DNA of 64,000 nucleotides from Phoebastria nigripes (lineage: Eukaryota; Chordata; Aves; Procellariiformes; Diomedeidae): the NCBI GenBank assembly GCA_035582835.1, contig JAYKAV010003126.1, forward strand, positions 67,706 through 131,705. Direction: 5' to 3'. Made by a program: the position numbers and the translations under genes. Of the stretch, positions 24,840-35,137 are shown piece after piece. Positions within the stretch are counted from its first letter, which is position 1. Every line of letters begins with the position of its first letter. The notes beneath the pieces are model-generated. The model saw only the letters and a list, made by a program, of their open reading frames with translations. It was not told the origin of the DNA and searched no databases.

Positions 24840-24972
24840 ATCTCTATCATCGGAGTCCTTTTAAAGCAAATTGGGCAAAACACCTGATAGGGTCAGAAAT
24901 TATACCTGATCCTACCTTGGGACAGAAAGATGGACTAGCTCATCTCTGGAGGCCACACACAATGATTTTGTG
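24840..24972 (+). mobile_element. Fossil CR1 (old subfamily), 3' end
   Basis: The run cggagtccttttaaagcaaa, ttgggcaaaacacctgatag, ggtcag, then tacctgatcctaccttggga and agatggactagctcatctct ending ggaggcc closely follows the 3' end of old CR1 subfamilies found across sauropsids (...ggacaaacacctgtcagggat...tgatcctgcct...ggatggactagatgacctct...). The terminal octamer repeat is gone. Divergence is far greater than in the three younger CR1 copies of this window. Confidence 0.65.
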
Positions 24973-26882
24973 CATGCTTCTAACCTTAAGTGTATCAAAA
25001 ATGGAAAGGGGGTAAGTTGTAGAGATTTTATAAATATCTTTCAGATTCTTTAAAAAAAAGAAAATTATTTTCAAAATGAATCTAATTTATCCCATGTACT
25101 TGTGAAAATATGACTGCTTTATTGCCAGGACTAACACTCCTTTTTTATCTAATAGAGTAAACGTTACTGACCTTCAGAATGTTTCCCACCTCATGGCCAT
25201 GTTCTGATGCATTCAAGAATCTCAGATCAAAGGCACACAGCTGTATAAACGGTTCTTCATGGGTAGCATAGTTTCAAGCTGCCACGTTTAAGCAGCGGCT
25301 TGCAGTTACAAGTAAGGTCATTCCATCTCCTCTTGCTTAAATCTATCTAAATTAAATTCTCTGCGAGATCAAATGTTAATTTAGGAAGTTATTTTAATTT
25401 CAGCAGTGCTGTGATCAANTGAACTCTAAAGGTACGAGTTAATATTCCCAGGTGCTACCACCACCTTTCCTTTATTTTTTTCTGAAAGTAAAACTGAAAT
25501 TACTGCCATTCTTTTTGCCTCTTTGGGGGCCATGATACCAATGTATGTGACTAGCACCAGCTCACACAAAGGACTCCCTCTGGAAAAAGAAGTAGCTTTT
25601 AATCCAGCGCATACCACAGGCAGACTCTTGCATTTTGTTCTAAAGGAGAGATTCTTCAGACTTTTCACTCAGCAGGGACCAGGGCAGTCCCTAGACTGAG
25701 AGATTTGTTTTTCTTCCTTCATGGTGTCCTCAGAAAGTGGTCTCAGGCCCTTTCTAGTCAGCCCTTGCTGTCCATGGGTGCCTGCCTCAGGCAGTGAGCT
25801 TTAAATAACTTCGTCACCTTCACCACCCCATTCCAACACACATTTTTCCCAAGCTGTAGCTTCATTGCAGTTAAGGGTGATCAAACTCATCAAGCTCCAG
25901 CAGAAATGTCTATCTGGAAGAACACAATGGGGAGGAAGCAGCAGTCTGCAGTGTATACAAGAATGATAAAGCTGACAAAATCCTACACATACTGTGCTAA
26001 AATTTTGGATGCCTTTACAGCATAAAGCTGAAGGATCAGCAACAGCAAACTGGTCCTGCCACCACCGAGTGAAGGCTGATAACTCTGGTCTCACTTTGTG
26101 TAAAATGCATCTACAATTCTGTCACCCACAGTCCCAAACAGATTTTTATTTTTCATTTGACTTACAACCAGGCATCTTCACTCTAAACAGATGTTTCAGC
26201 AATGAACTGATCAGATTAATTGGTTGACAAGTCAGTGTAATCCACAAGAAGTCTGAAAAGTCATATTGGGAATCACAGTGTTATTTACAGCACAGATTGA
26301 TGCTGAACTAGTGAGTAATGGTGCTGCCAGATGTAAAATTATGCTCTTTCTTTCCACAGCTGCACTGTAAAATATTTGAATTTATTCCTGTAAAGATTGA
26401 CTCTCCACACTTTGCAGCTGAATCAGGACAGTTGTAATCCAAATAGAGAAGACAGCCCATGTGCCTGGCCAAATGATACAGGTGTGTGTGACATGCCAGA
26501 CAGCATCAATATTGTGGCTGAAACTTTCTCATCCCCTTCAGTAAGCAATGCTGAAGCTCAAGATTTCTGAGATACATTATTAGTTGAGCCACAGAGCTAC
26601 TATGTAAGCCCAGAACTGGTGGCAAATATCCTATATGGCATAGCTATTACAGAATGAGACCAAGGACTACATGCACATTACATGTTACTAGCTACAAGGC
26701 ATTTGTGAGCCAGGGTTTCACCTTTCCTAGGACTAGAGTTAAAGATGTAGCAGGTAGCTTCTGGGAGATGCAGCATCCTGCACCAAGCCAACTCCAACTG
26801 CAAAATTCTTCTCCCATTTAACTTGTTTTGTACTCACATGGCGGTGATGACTGTCAAGATACTATTTGCAATTTTAATTCAG
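24973..26882. other. Unique DNA without a recognisable gene
   Basis: No repeat or exon is supported. Open frames such as the 97-residue frame on the - strand (25801-26094) lack plausible splice borders and look accidental. Confidence 0.5.
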
Positions 26883-27078
26883 ATTGAGTGGGAAAGGTCC
26901 AAATGGATGAGGGAGAACAGTCTTGCATCTTCTTGCAAACCCGTCTCCCAAAGGTTTGGACTTGGAGGTCTTCTGAAGAAAGTGGTGGAGCCCAGCAAAA
27001 CTGTGGAGTTCCCAGGAGCTGAGCCCACAGGAATGATGGGCTTTTCAGTTCTCTGCCTGTCTTTTTATGGCAGTGAAG
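26883..27078 (+). CDS. Weak candidate coding exon
   Basis: A 196-base stretch follows a good acceptor (tttgcaattttaattcag) and ends before gtagcagg. One frame is open throughout (65 codons plus one base; phase 0 in, phase 1 out), and the other two stop early. The predicted peptide contains FGLGGLLKKVVEPSKTVEF. The donor is poor and the protein is not recognised. It could belong to the same + strand transcription unit as the candidates at 1038 and 50936, or be chance. Confidence 0.17.
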
Positions 27079-27840
27079 GTAGCAGGAGTTGCCATTGCCT
27101 TTAGGACTGAACGTTCCCTAGAGACGATGGCCCCAGACCTGTCAGCTTCCCAACTAACACAGAGCAGAGATCCAGGAGGCCAGACCTTCTGCATCTATCA
27201 ATCAAGGCGGAGTAGGCAGTACCTCTGTCCTTTCAGTTATTACAACTCAGGTCTTAAATTATGTATTCCTATGGCTTGAGAAGATGATAATGGAATGATC
27301 AGAACCAAAATCAGGTAAAGATAACATATAGTGTAAGCAAGACAAAGACAAATGACATGTCAGTTGAGGGTCCTGAAAGTTCTGACTGACAAAGCATCAA
27401 GTAGGACTTTCGATCTGCCTAAAGCTACAAGGCAAAAAGTGGCAGTCAGAAAAAATAAAGTTCTTTAGAGTCCCCTACTGAAATGGGATTGAGTGGGAAC
27501 TAATGGTGGCTTGGCAAAGCATGATGACAGTCTTCCCATACAGAGGCTCTGACATTAGCTGTGACTGCAGCGTGTGTTGATATGGACAAGAAATAGCAAA
27601 AGAGACACGGACAATGTGTGGGCATTGAGTACTGTATCTTCTGAACTCTGTGAAAGTGGTGGGAAACTTAAAAGACATTATTCTGTACCTGTGTTGCCAG
27701 CCCACACGTACTTTACAAATTACTTTGATCTGAAAAGAGCAAGGAGAAACAAAATACCTGTTATAGGAGATGAGTCAGTCAGCTTTGGATCCTTCAGCAA
27801 AGCACCCCCAAGGGATGGCAAAGCAAATATTTTACCATAG

Positions 27841-27874
27841 TTCCGTAAACTATTAGCAAAATGATTTTACGGAA
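27841..27874. repeat. Perfect 9-base inverted repeat
   Basis: Arms ttccgtaaa (27841-27849) and tttacggaa (27866-27874) are exact complements with a 16-base spacer. Each arm keeps a CpG, which is uncommon in this DNA. Function unknown. Confidence 0.8.
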
Positions 27875-28556
27875 GTAAGAGCACTTCAAAATAATAGCAA
27901 AGTGACTGGAGCATTATCCAGGGACATTGCTCGATTGCGGATTGTGCCAGTGGCATTACATCTAATGCTGGATTTTGAAGTTCAGAGTACTTAAGTCAAA
28001 TCCAAACCTTCTAGCAAATGCGTATTCCAAGCCCACTGTTGTCTGTCTCTGGTCATCCAGGATATTGTATTTGTCAGTTTGCTGCACAGGCTGACAGCAG
28101 TGTTTTTTAGAAGAGGANCTGAGCTTTATCCCTGTTGGCCCTGCCGAGATACAAACTTCTGCTTCTTCTGCAAAAGGAGGATATTTGGGGTATGTCCATA
28201 AAGGTTAGAGATGTCTGAGAGTAGCACACCCTTGCAGCATCAGCTTCAGCAACAGATATGGCAGGAGGAAAAGGGAGATGTGCTGCTGTAGACCTAGTAA
28301 AAATGTCTACAATCCTTTAATATATTAACTTAGCAATTGCGTCACTCACTTGTAAACCAGTTGATGAATCAAGGACTGGCCCCCAGAAGGGGTCAAGATC
28401 CAGCATCCTCCCCATCCTATCTGAGCTCCCTAATGATGGGCAATGTCTCTCTTTCTGAATCACCATCACTTTGTGGTTAGGTAGATCCCAAAATGACAGC
28501 AGCCCCAATCCCAGCCTTACTCATTGCTTGGGAGTCATGACATGCCCCANGAAATC

Positions 28557-28590
28557 TGGAGGACACTGGACAACATGGAGGACACTGGAC
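28557..28590. repeat. Short direct duplication, 19-base period
   Basis: The 15-mer tggaggacactggac occurs at 28557-28571 and again at 28576-28590, with aaca between. A local slippage product. Confidence 0.9.
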
Positions 28591-29635
28591 CCCAAGCTAT
28601 GCTTCCTGGAAGACTGCTTAAGGCACCTCTGGATCAGCACCACAAGACATGACAGAGAGGAGACCTGGTCACTCTTTTGAAAAGAACTTACCTTAGATCA
28701 CGCCATTGTAATTATATAGTGAGAGTGAAATGCTGCAGATCCAAAGGAAACAGTGACTTTTGAAGTCTGGAGACACATCTAGTCCTCACTGGGCTATGCT
28801 GTAATTTTACAAGCAGGTCAGAGGCTATAACTTATGTTCTAGGACATAACATGCAGGGTAAGTGTAGCCCTTGATATAATTTCCCATGGAGAAACAGTAA
28901 GTAGGGCTGGTTTGCCATATCTTACCTTCTCACCCTTCTTTGAGCCTTAAGTGCCTTCCTGACAAAAGCAGAGGGCCATCTTTTCCCATGAAGCTCCTGA
29001 AATGGCTTCCAAACATGCAACAGGGGAAGGATTCACTCATCTATGGGTGGTCTTTCTCACCTATAGATGACATGGGAAGGAGCAGAGGGGAGAATTTTAA
29101 CCTAGCCTAACTATCAATGCAAAATTGGGACTTAGGAGTTCTAAACTGGGTTAGAGAAGTCCTCTTTCAGAGACTGCAGACATCTATCTCTAATATCCCT
29201 TGGTGGTTTTCCTGCTGGAGGCATCCTAGCAAACACTTCAGAAATATTTTTTGACAGTCCAAATGACCTCACTTCTTACAGGTCTGCTTTTTGCAGCTTG
29301 CAGCATGAGTATGAGGTAACTGCTTTCAGCAAGTTCACAACTGGCTTCAGTCCATCCCATTTATTAGGGCAGTGAATGGGCTCGATAAGCTGATCATTGT
29401 ACTGAAGAAAGGTAGGTGATGTTCAAGGCATGTGAATTCCTTTCTTTGTCAGGAAGACAATGCTTTTATCTTTGAACTGGATCATGCTGCTGTGCAGAAG
29501 AATGTGTTGTACCTAAATGAGAAGTATCTGGTTCTATCTGATTTCATGCCATGTTTTAAATTTGCTTTTGCTCATTGTTGTTCTGAGTGGGAAGAAAAAA
29601 CATTGTTTTTTTAACATGTTAACACAAAACAGAAT

Positions 29636-29697
29636 CATAAAATATATAAATATTTATATAATATATGTGCATATATATATTTATATAAAAATACATG
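29636..29697. repeat. TA-rich tract with an 18-base perfect palindrome
   Basis: The palindrome tatataaatatttatata lies at 29643-29660, followed by a further atatatatatttatata arm, so the whole tract could extrude as a cruciform. Such TA-rich sites are often unstable. Confidence 0.85.
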
Positions 29698-30197
29698 TAC
29701 ATCTCTGCATAAAACAGTTAGAATATAGAATATCTTTATATACAATAGCATTCTGAAATGAGTCAGTGTAAAACAAAACATTGAATGTTTATTTCCTGCA
29801 TAGTCAAAATGTTCCATTTCAATTGCATTAAAATTTAAGCATTTCGACACTTTTTCGGAATGAAACATGAGACTATAATCAACTCATTTTCATACCAAAG
29901 ACTATTCCACAGAAAGCTTTTGGTTAGTACTAATTTTAAACTCCANTTTTGTTCAGTGAATGTCAATTCCCCTGGAATTATACATTTGGTGAATGTAACG
30001 TTCAGGNAAATGCTCTCTATATCCCCTGCCATGACATCCGAATCCTGGCTTGTAATCCCTATTTTAAGTGAGATCTGAGCAGCTTCACAAATCTGTCACA
30101 CTGTCTTCTACTCTGTCATCAGTTAAAATGTAATCAGGTGCCTCTGAAGTCCAGCGGAAGATACCTACTAAAACAGCTTAAGCTAACCAGCTGGACT

Positions 30198-30220
30198 TGG
30201 CAATCAAATATGATAGAATC
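30198..30220. repeat. Left copy of the apparent CR1 target-site duplication
   Basis: The core aaatatgatagaatc (30206-30220) is repeated exactly at 31661-31675 on the other side of the CR1. Including the preceding tggcaa(tc), 21 of 23 positions match, with a 2-base gap. The right half of this copy (tagaatc) doubles as the start of the CR1 tail octamer. Confidence 0.75.
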
Positions 30221-31654
30221 ATAGAATTGTAGAATGGTTTGGGTTGGAAGGGACCTTAAAGATTACCTAGTTCCAACGCCCCTGCCATGGGCAGGCACAC
30301 CTTCCACTAGACGAGGTTGCTCAAAGCCCCATCCAACCTGGCCTTGAACACTTCCAGGGATGGGGCATCCACAACTTCTCTGGGCAACCTGGTCCAGTGC
30401 CTCACCACCTTCAGAGTGAAGAACTTGTTCTTCTGGCTAATCTAAATGTACCCTCTTTCAGTTTAAAGCCATTACCCCTTGTCCTATCTCTACAGGCCCT
30501 GGTAGAAAGTCCCTCTCCAGCTTTCTTGTAGGCCCCCTTCAGGTACTGCAAGGCTGCTATAAGGTCTCCCTAAAGCCTTCTCTTCTCCAGGCTGAACAAC
30601 CCCAACTCTNTCAGCCTATCTTCATAGCAGAGGTGCTCCAGCCCTCTGGTCATCTTTGTGGCCCTCCTCTGGACTCGCTCCAACAGGTCCATGTCCTTCT
30701 TACATTGGGGGTCCCAGAGCTGNACGCAGTACTCCAGGTGGGGTCTCACGAGAGTGGAGTAGAGGGGCAGAATCACCTCCCTCGACCTGCTGGTCATGCT
30801 TCCTTTGACGCAGCCCAGGATACGATTGGCTTTCTGGGCTGCANGAGCACATTGCCGGGTCATGTTGAGNTTCTCATCAANCAACACCCCCAAGTCCTTC
30901 TCCTCAGGGCTGCTCTCAATCCATTCTCNGCCCAGCCTGCATTTGTGCTTGGGATTGCCCTGACCCATGTGCAGGACCTTGCACTCAGCCTTGTTGAACT
31001 TCATGAGGTTCACACGGGCCNACCTCTCCAGCCTGTCAAGGTCCCTTTGGATGGCATCCTGTCCCTCCAGCGTGTTGACCACACCACACAGGTTGGTGTC
31101 ATCGGCAAACTTGCTGAGGGTGCACTCGATCCCACTGTCCGTGTCGCCGACAAAGATGTTAAACAGCACCGGTCCCAATACCGACCCCTGAGGAACGCCA
31201 CTCATCACTGGTCTCCGCTTGGACATCGAGCTGTTGACCGCAACTCTTTGAGTGTGACCATCCAGCCAATTCCTTATCCACTGAGTGGTCCATCTGTCAA
31301 ATCCATGTCTCTCCAATTTAGAGACAAGGATGTCATGTGGGACAGTGTCAAATGCTTTGCATAAGTCCAGGTAGATGACGTCAGTTGCTCTTCCCTTNTC
31401 CACCAACACTGTAACCCCATCGTAGAAGGCCACCANATTTGTCNGGCANGATTTGCCCTTAGTGAAGCCATGTTGGCTGTTACCAATTGCCTCCTTATTT
31501 TCCATGTGCCTTAGCATAGCTTCCAGGAGGATCTGCTCCATGATCTTGCTGGGCACAGAGGTGAGGCTGACTGGCCTGTAGTTCCCTGGGTCTTCCTTTT
31601 TTCCCTTTTTAAAAATGGGGGTTATGTTTCCNCTTTTCCAGTCAGTGGGAAAAG
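30211..31654 (-). mobile_element. CR1 LINE, 5'-truncated, with reverse-transcriptase frame
   Basis: A 1.44 kb CR1 inserted on the - strand. Its 3' end is the tail at about 30211-30235 (complement of caattctatgattcta), next to the 3' untranslated block. Toward higher coordinates come the end of open reading frame 2 and the reverse transcriptase domain. The element stops at about 31650, inside the coding part just before a T-D-W segment, so the 5' end, the endonuclease region and open reading frame 1 are missing, as is usual for CR1. Flanking 15- to 23-base direct repeats at 30198-30220 and 31655-31675 mark the insertion. Twelve Ns lie inside it, far above the window average. Confidence 0.96.
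30570..31650 (-). pseudogene. CR1 ORF2 reverse transcriptase, 5'-truncated with a premature stop
   Basis: The frame is open from the truncation point at about 31650 to a TAG at 30570-30572, about 360 codons. The usual annotated start (31556) is a GTG, not an ATG, so there is no true start. Reverse-transcriptase motifs are in order: motif [14 protein letters not shown] (about residues 62-74 counted from 31556), motif [12 protein letters not shown] (119-129) and the catalytic FADD (150-153, at 31098-31109), with both aspartates kept. Downstream come the thumb and C-terminal [11 protein letters not shown] segment. The stop follows LEKRRL, where the sister copy at 49.4 kb reads [15 protein letters not shown]; after the TAG the same frame continues as GDLIAALQYLKG, so the stop is a point mutation. 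The copy lacks its N-terminal part and cannot be autonomous. Confidence 0.9.
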
Positions 31655-31675
31655 TGGCAAAAATATGATAGAATC
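31655..31675. repeat. Right copy of the apparent CR1 target-site duplication
   Basis: Contains tggcaa followed by aaatatgatagaatc, matching the left copy at 30198-30220 except for a 2-base gap. It lies directly after the 5' truncation point of the CR1. Confidence 0.75.
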
Positions 31676-34413
31676 CTCCAAATAAGTGGCTGTTTTTGGA
31701 AAATTTACTCTGAAAACTGAACTTATCCTGAGACTCAGAAGGGCTGATAGTGCAGCAGTGCCAAGCCTTTCTGCACTATTCTAGGAATGATTAAAGGGCT
31801 CTAAAGCATGCAGAAAATGTCCTCTGATAGTCTTGTGCAAGGCTCACTTTTTCCCCTCTAGAATAAAAACTTCAGGCTTGTCATGCTGCAATGGGATGGT
31901 GTCATCTTGACCATCAGTACACCTAGCCTTTGGTCAGGCTAGGGGTGGCTGAAGACTACTGAAGCAGGGGCTCAGGTGAATCTGGAGAAGGGATGGATAT
32001 TTCTAGCATAGGGAACATATTTCCTGTAAGGCAGCAGCTTTGCTAGCATGGCTTTGCTCCAGAGTATTTTAAGAGACATGTCCTACATGACAGATCTGGG
32101 GCATGACACGAGAGCATGGGGATGCAGAGGGCTTTCTTGGGCGGATGGGTCCAGGAGCTCCAGACAGAATTGTTGGTGGGGGGGCAACCAGACAACCCAA
32201 GAGGCATGTTGGTGGGCTGTGTGAGAACCAGGCAATGCAATGCTCCAGCTAGAGTGGCAGTGTTGTGGGCTTACCAAACATTTTCATGAGCTGAATAAGC
32301 TGGTGGACCCAGAGGAGATCTGGTCTTTAGAATGCCCCAGGGATGTTACAGCTGTACAGTGTCAATGTGGCTTTTGGACTGANTCCATAATGAGCTGGAA
32401 AAATATATGTATAAAAAAATATATGTGTGCAGGGATGGCAGGGATGATTTGGGAGACAGCTGCTGAATGCTTTTTAACCACTCTCTGAATATGGCTTTTT
32501 TTCTCCCCTGCACACCTCTGTCTGACATTTACTTAAAAAAAATTACTATGCCAAAGCCAAAGCTGTGTTATTAAATCCTCAGAACATGACCATGCAGGTT
32601 TGCCAAGCAAATGAGCACTAAGTGCAAATACAGTTTGTTCTTCTCCACTGTTTCTATTTCTGTCATCATCTTCGGCTGCACTGTTACGTCTTCAACAGAC
32701 CAGGCAGTACTCAGGCAAAAAAAAAAAAAAACAGGAAATTGGTCAGGATATCCTATCTACTCCTGCCTGTGTTTTATATTTGTTAACCGCATGTCTCTAA
32801 AGTATNAGAGAAGCAAATGCTCTCATTTCATTAAAATACTCTTTTTCCATAAAATGTTAACACTGATCAAACAAACCTTACAGCATATTAATTCTACAAG
32901 TCAGGTAGCAATGAATGAGCAGTTACTTCTTTTCACTTTAATTTTTATTCCACCTTTCTTCCTGTGATTTACTGGAAGAAAGCAAGCCCTTTGGAACATA
33001 TCAAAGGCTGGAAGCCTTGAATATTGTCTATGTGAAGGCTTCTACAGTTCTGATACCTGGGTGAGATACCATCACAACACATATTGTATTTATTGATATA
33101 TCGAGTCTGGAGTGGTGTAAAGCTCCACTTACTTCAGGGTAAAGCTGCCTTCTGGTGCAACTTGGGTGGAAGAGACGATATCTCAAGGAGAGAGGGATAA
33201 CGCAGAGTGGCTCCAACTGAAGAGGACATGATGTGCCCATGACACACACACTGCTGAGGGTTACACAGCATAGGCTGTGGGTATCAAGAAGAGTGAGGAG
33301 GTAGCTAATATGAGAAAAGCCAAATGTTTCCTTTTTGTTATGTGAGGCAGGAAACATCTCCAACTTGCTCTCCCAGATTTGTCTTTCAGAGCTTAAATTC
33401 TGGCAACCTGAGCTAAAGCCTCTGCTGTTGGCAGTTACTCTGACAATATGGGTTTCTCCTGCTGCTGCACATTGCTGGGCTGCCTCTTTACCCATGCTAG
33501 TGGTACNTTAACCAAGATATACCTGGTAGGGTTTCACCCCTCAAGCCAGCTCTTGAAATTCCCAGGGAAAATGTCCTCAAGCCTCCATGATACTTATTTT
33601 GTCTTGATTGGCAGAAAGAGTGAAAGATATGTCTTGTAACACCATTTTCTCTAGATCTCCTGCTTCTTCAAAAGCAACGTGCTCACTTGGGCACGCTGTA
33701 AACACAACCTACAAGAAAGCTGGGATTTTATTCTAGCAGTGCAAAAGGTCTACATTTAGTATAACAAAACTGGAAGAAATATATGAGAAATAAGAAAGCA
33801 CAGTTCAGAGTGTGCATGACTTTTTTTTTCCCCAGAGGTTACTGAGTGTACTTTATGAGGCATATGAGATACCCAAGGCGTGGCTCACAAATATTCTGTT
33901 CAAGCAGCGTCTTTCAGATTTCTACTAAAGGCTCTTTTCCTCTCAACCTTTCCAAGTACTGTTGATGGTAAATGACATTTCAAAGGGTCTATTAAAAATG
34001 TTTTTTATTAATATACCATTATTAATTTAGAGGAGCTTTTTGCACAGTGCCTTTAATTGCAGCTACTTGGCATGAAAATGAAGTGTTCTTCACTGTATTT
34101 GATAATGAATCACTTTCTGAGATGAGATCAACTGTGTATTACTCCTCGTTTTCTTACCGCTCCCATCCCCCATTTACCTTCTTTCAGGAAATNTAACATA
34201 CTGCATTTGATACAAAGGTACATTTTAACATTTGCAAAATAATTGTTATAACAGTTTAATGACCTTANGTGGTTCATTTGCATTTCACAAAGACCAGATG
34301 GAATAGTCCTACCCAACTGTACTAAGGGGCAATGACACTGGAATGTAGTCCTCTGACGGCAACCAGGGGAAGACCTACTTGAATTAAACAGTACCAATTA
34401 ATAGGATCGTTGA

Positions 34414-34434
34414 TTTTTTTTTTTTTTTTTTTTT
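34414..34434. repeat. T21 homopolymer
   Basis: Uninterrupted run of 21 T. No retroposon body is visible next to it. A second T21 run lies 683 bases to the right. Confidence 0.9.
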
Positions 34435-35116
34435 AAATGGTCATAAAACGAAGCTAACGTTCTGTGGTCTGTCTATGGTCAGGAAAATTATGTAGTAGGA
34501 AGATCTCTGAATTGTGACACGGTAGGATGAAAAATAGAATAAAAAGGATTTCCGCAGTTACTTTCTGATTGAACTCATGAAAGCATGATCAGCAAAGGTG
34601 AGCAGAGGTTTACAGGGCCACAGACCTTCAAATCATGGGTGACTGATGGCAGAGGAAGTTAATAAATGACAGTAGAAGTTAATTGGTGCTCTTGGTTTCA
34701 GGAGCTGCTATGTCACAGGTATTTGCAGTGACTTGAGGAGAGTGCATAGTCTTGTCCTTGCAATCTGCTCTGCTATTTTAGACCTAACTAGGAGAAATTT
34801 TAGGAGGCTNAGAATCACTTGGGTTTTTTGGGNTTTTTTTGAGTTTCAGAGCTAGGAGGGGTGGCCTTGTGGGTAGTGGTATTAGATGNGATAAATGGCA
34901 ATTCCTGTTAATTTTAACAGATTTCTGACACAGTAAGTAATTAGGGTTTTGTGGAAAAGCACAGGCATTAAAGACATGGAGATATGTGTTCAATTTTATG
35001 CTCTATGCTGCCCTGTTTTACACAGTCTGAGTTTTGTTTTTCTCTCAGGCTACAGAGGAAGAGATATGTCATTTTGGCAAGTTTTCAGTATTGATTTGTT
35101 AGGCCAACTAATTCAA

Positions 35117-35137
35117 TTTTTTTTTTTTTTTTTTTTT
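35117..35137. repeat. T21 homopolymer
   Basis: Uninterrupted run of 21 T, matching in length the one at 34414. Neither has recognisable LINE or SINE sequence or flanking direct repeats. Confidence 0.9.

Larger units (their letters stand above)
27079..30197. other. Unique DNA with minor repeats
   Basis: No gene is supported. Small features inside are an inverted repeat at 27841-27874, a 19-base-period duplication at 28557-28590 and a TA-rich palindromic tract at 29636-29697, listed separately. A - strand frame at 29635-29868 comes from the TA-rich tract. Confidence 0.5.

Noticed and set aside
30633..31364. A 243-residue + strand open frame
   Set aside because: It is the antisense shadow of the CR1 reverse-transcriptase frame.
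33028..33495. A 155-residue - strand open frame, the longest outside CR1
   Set aside because: No domain, no coding-like codon bias and no splice borders; this length is expected by chance in 64 kb of six-frame translation.
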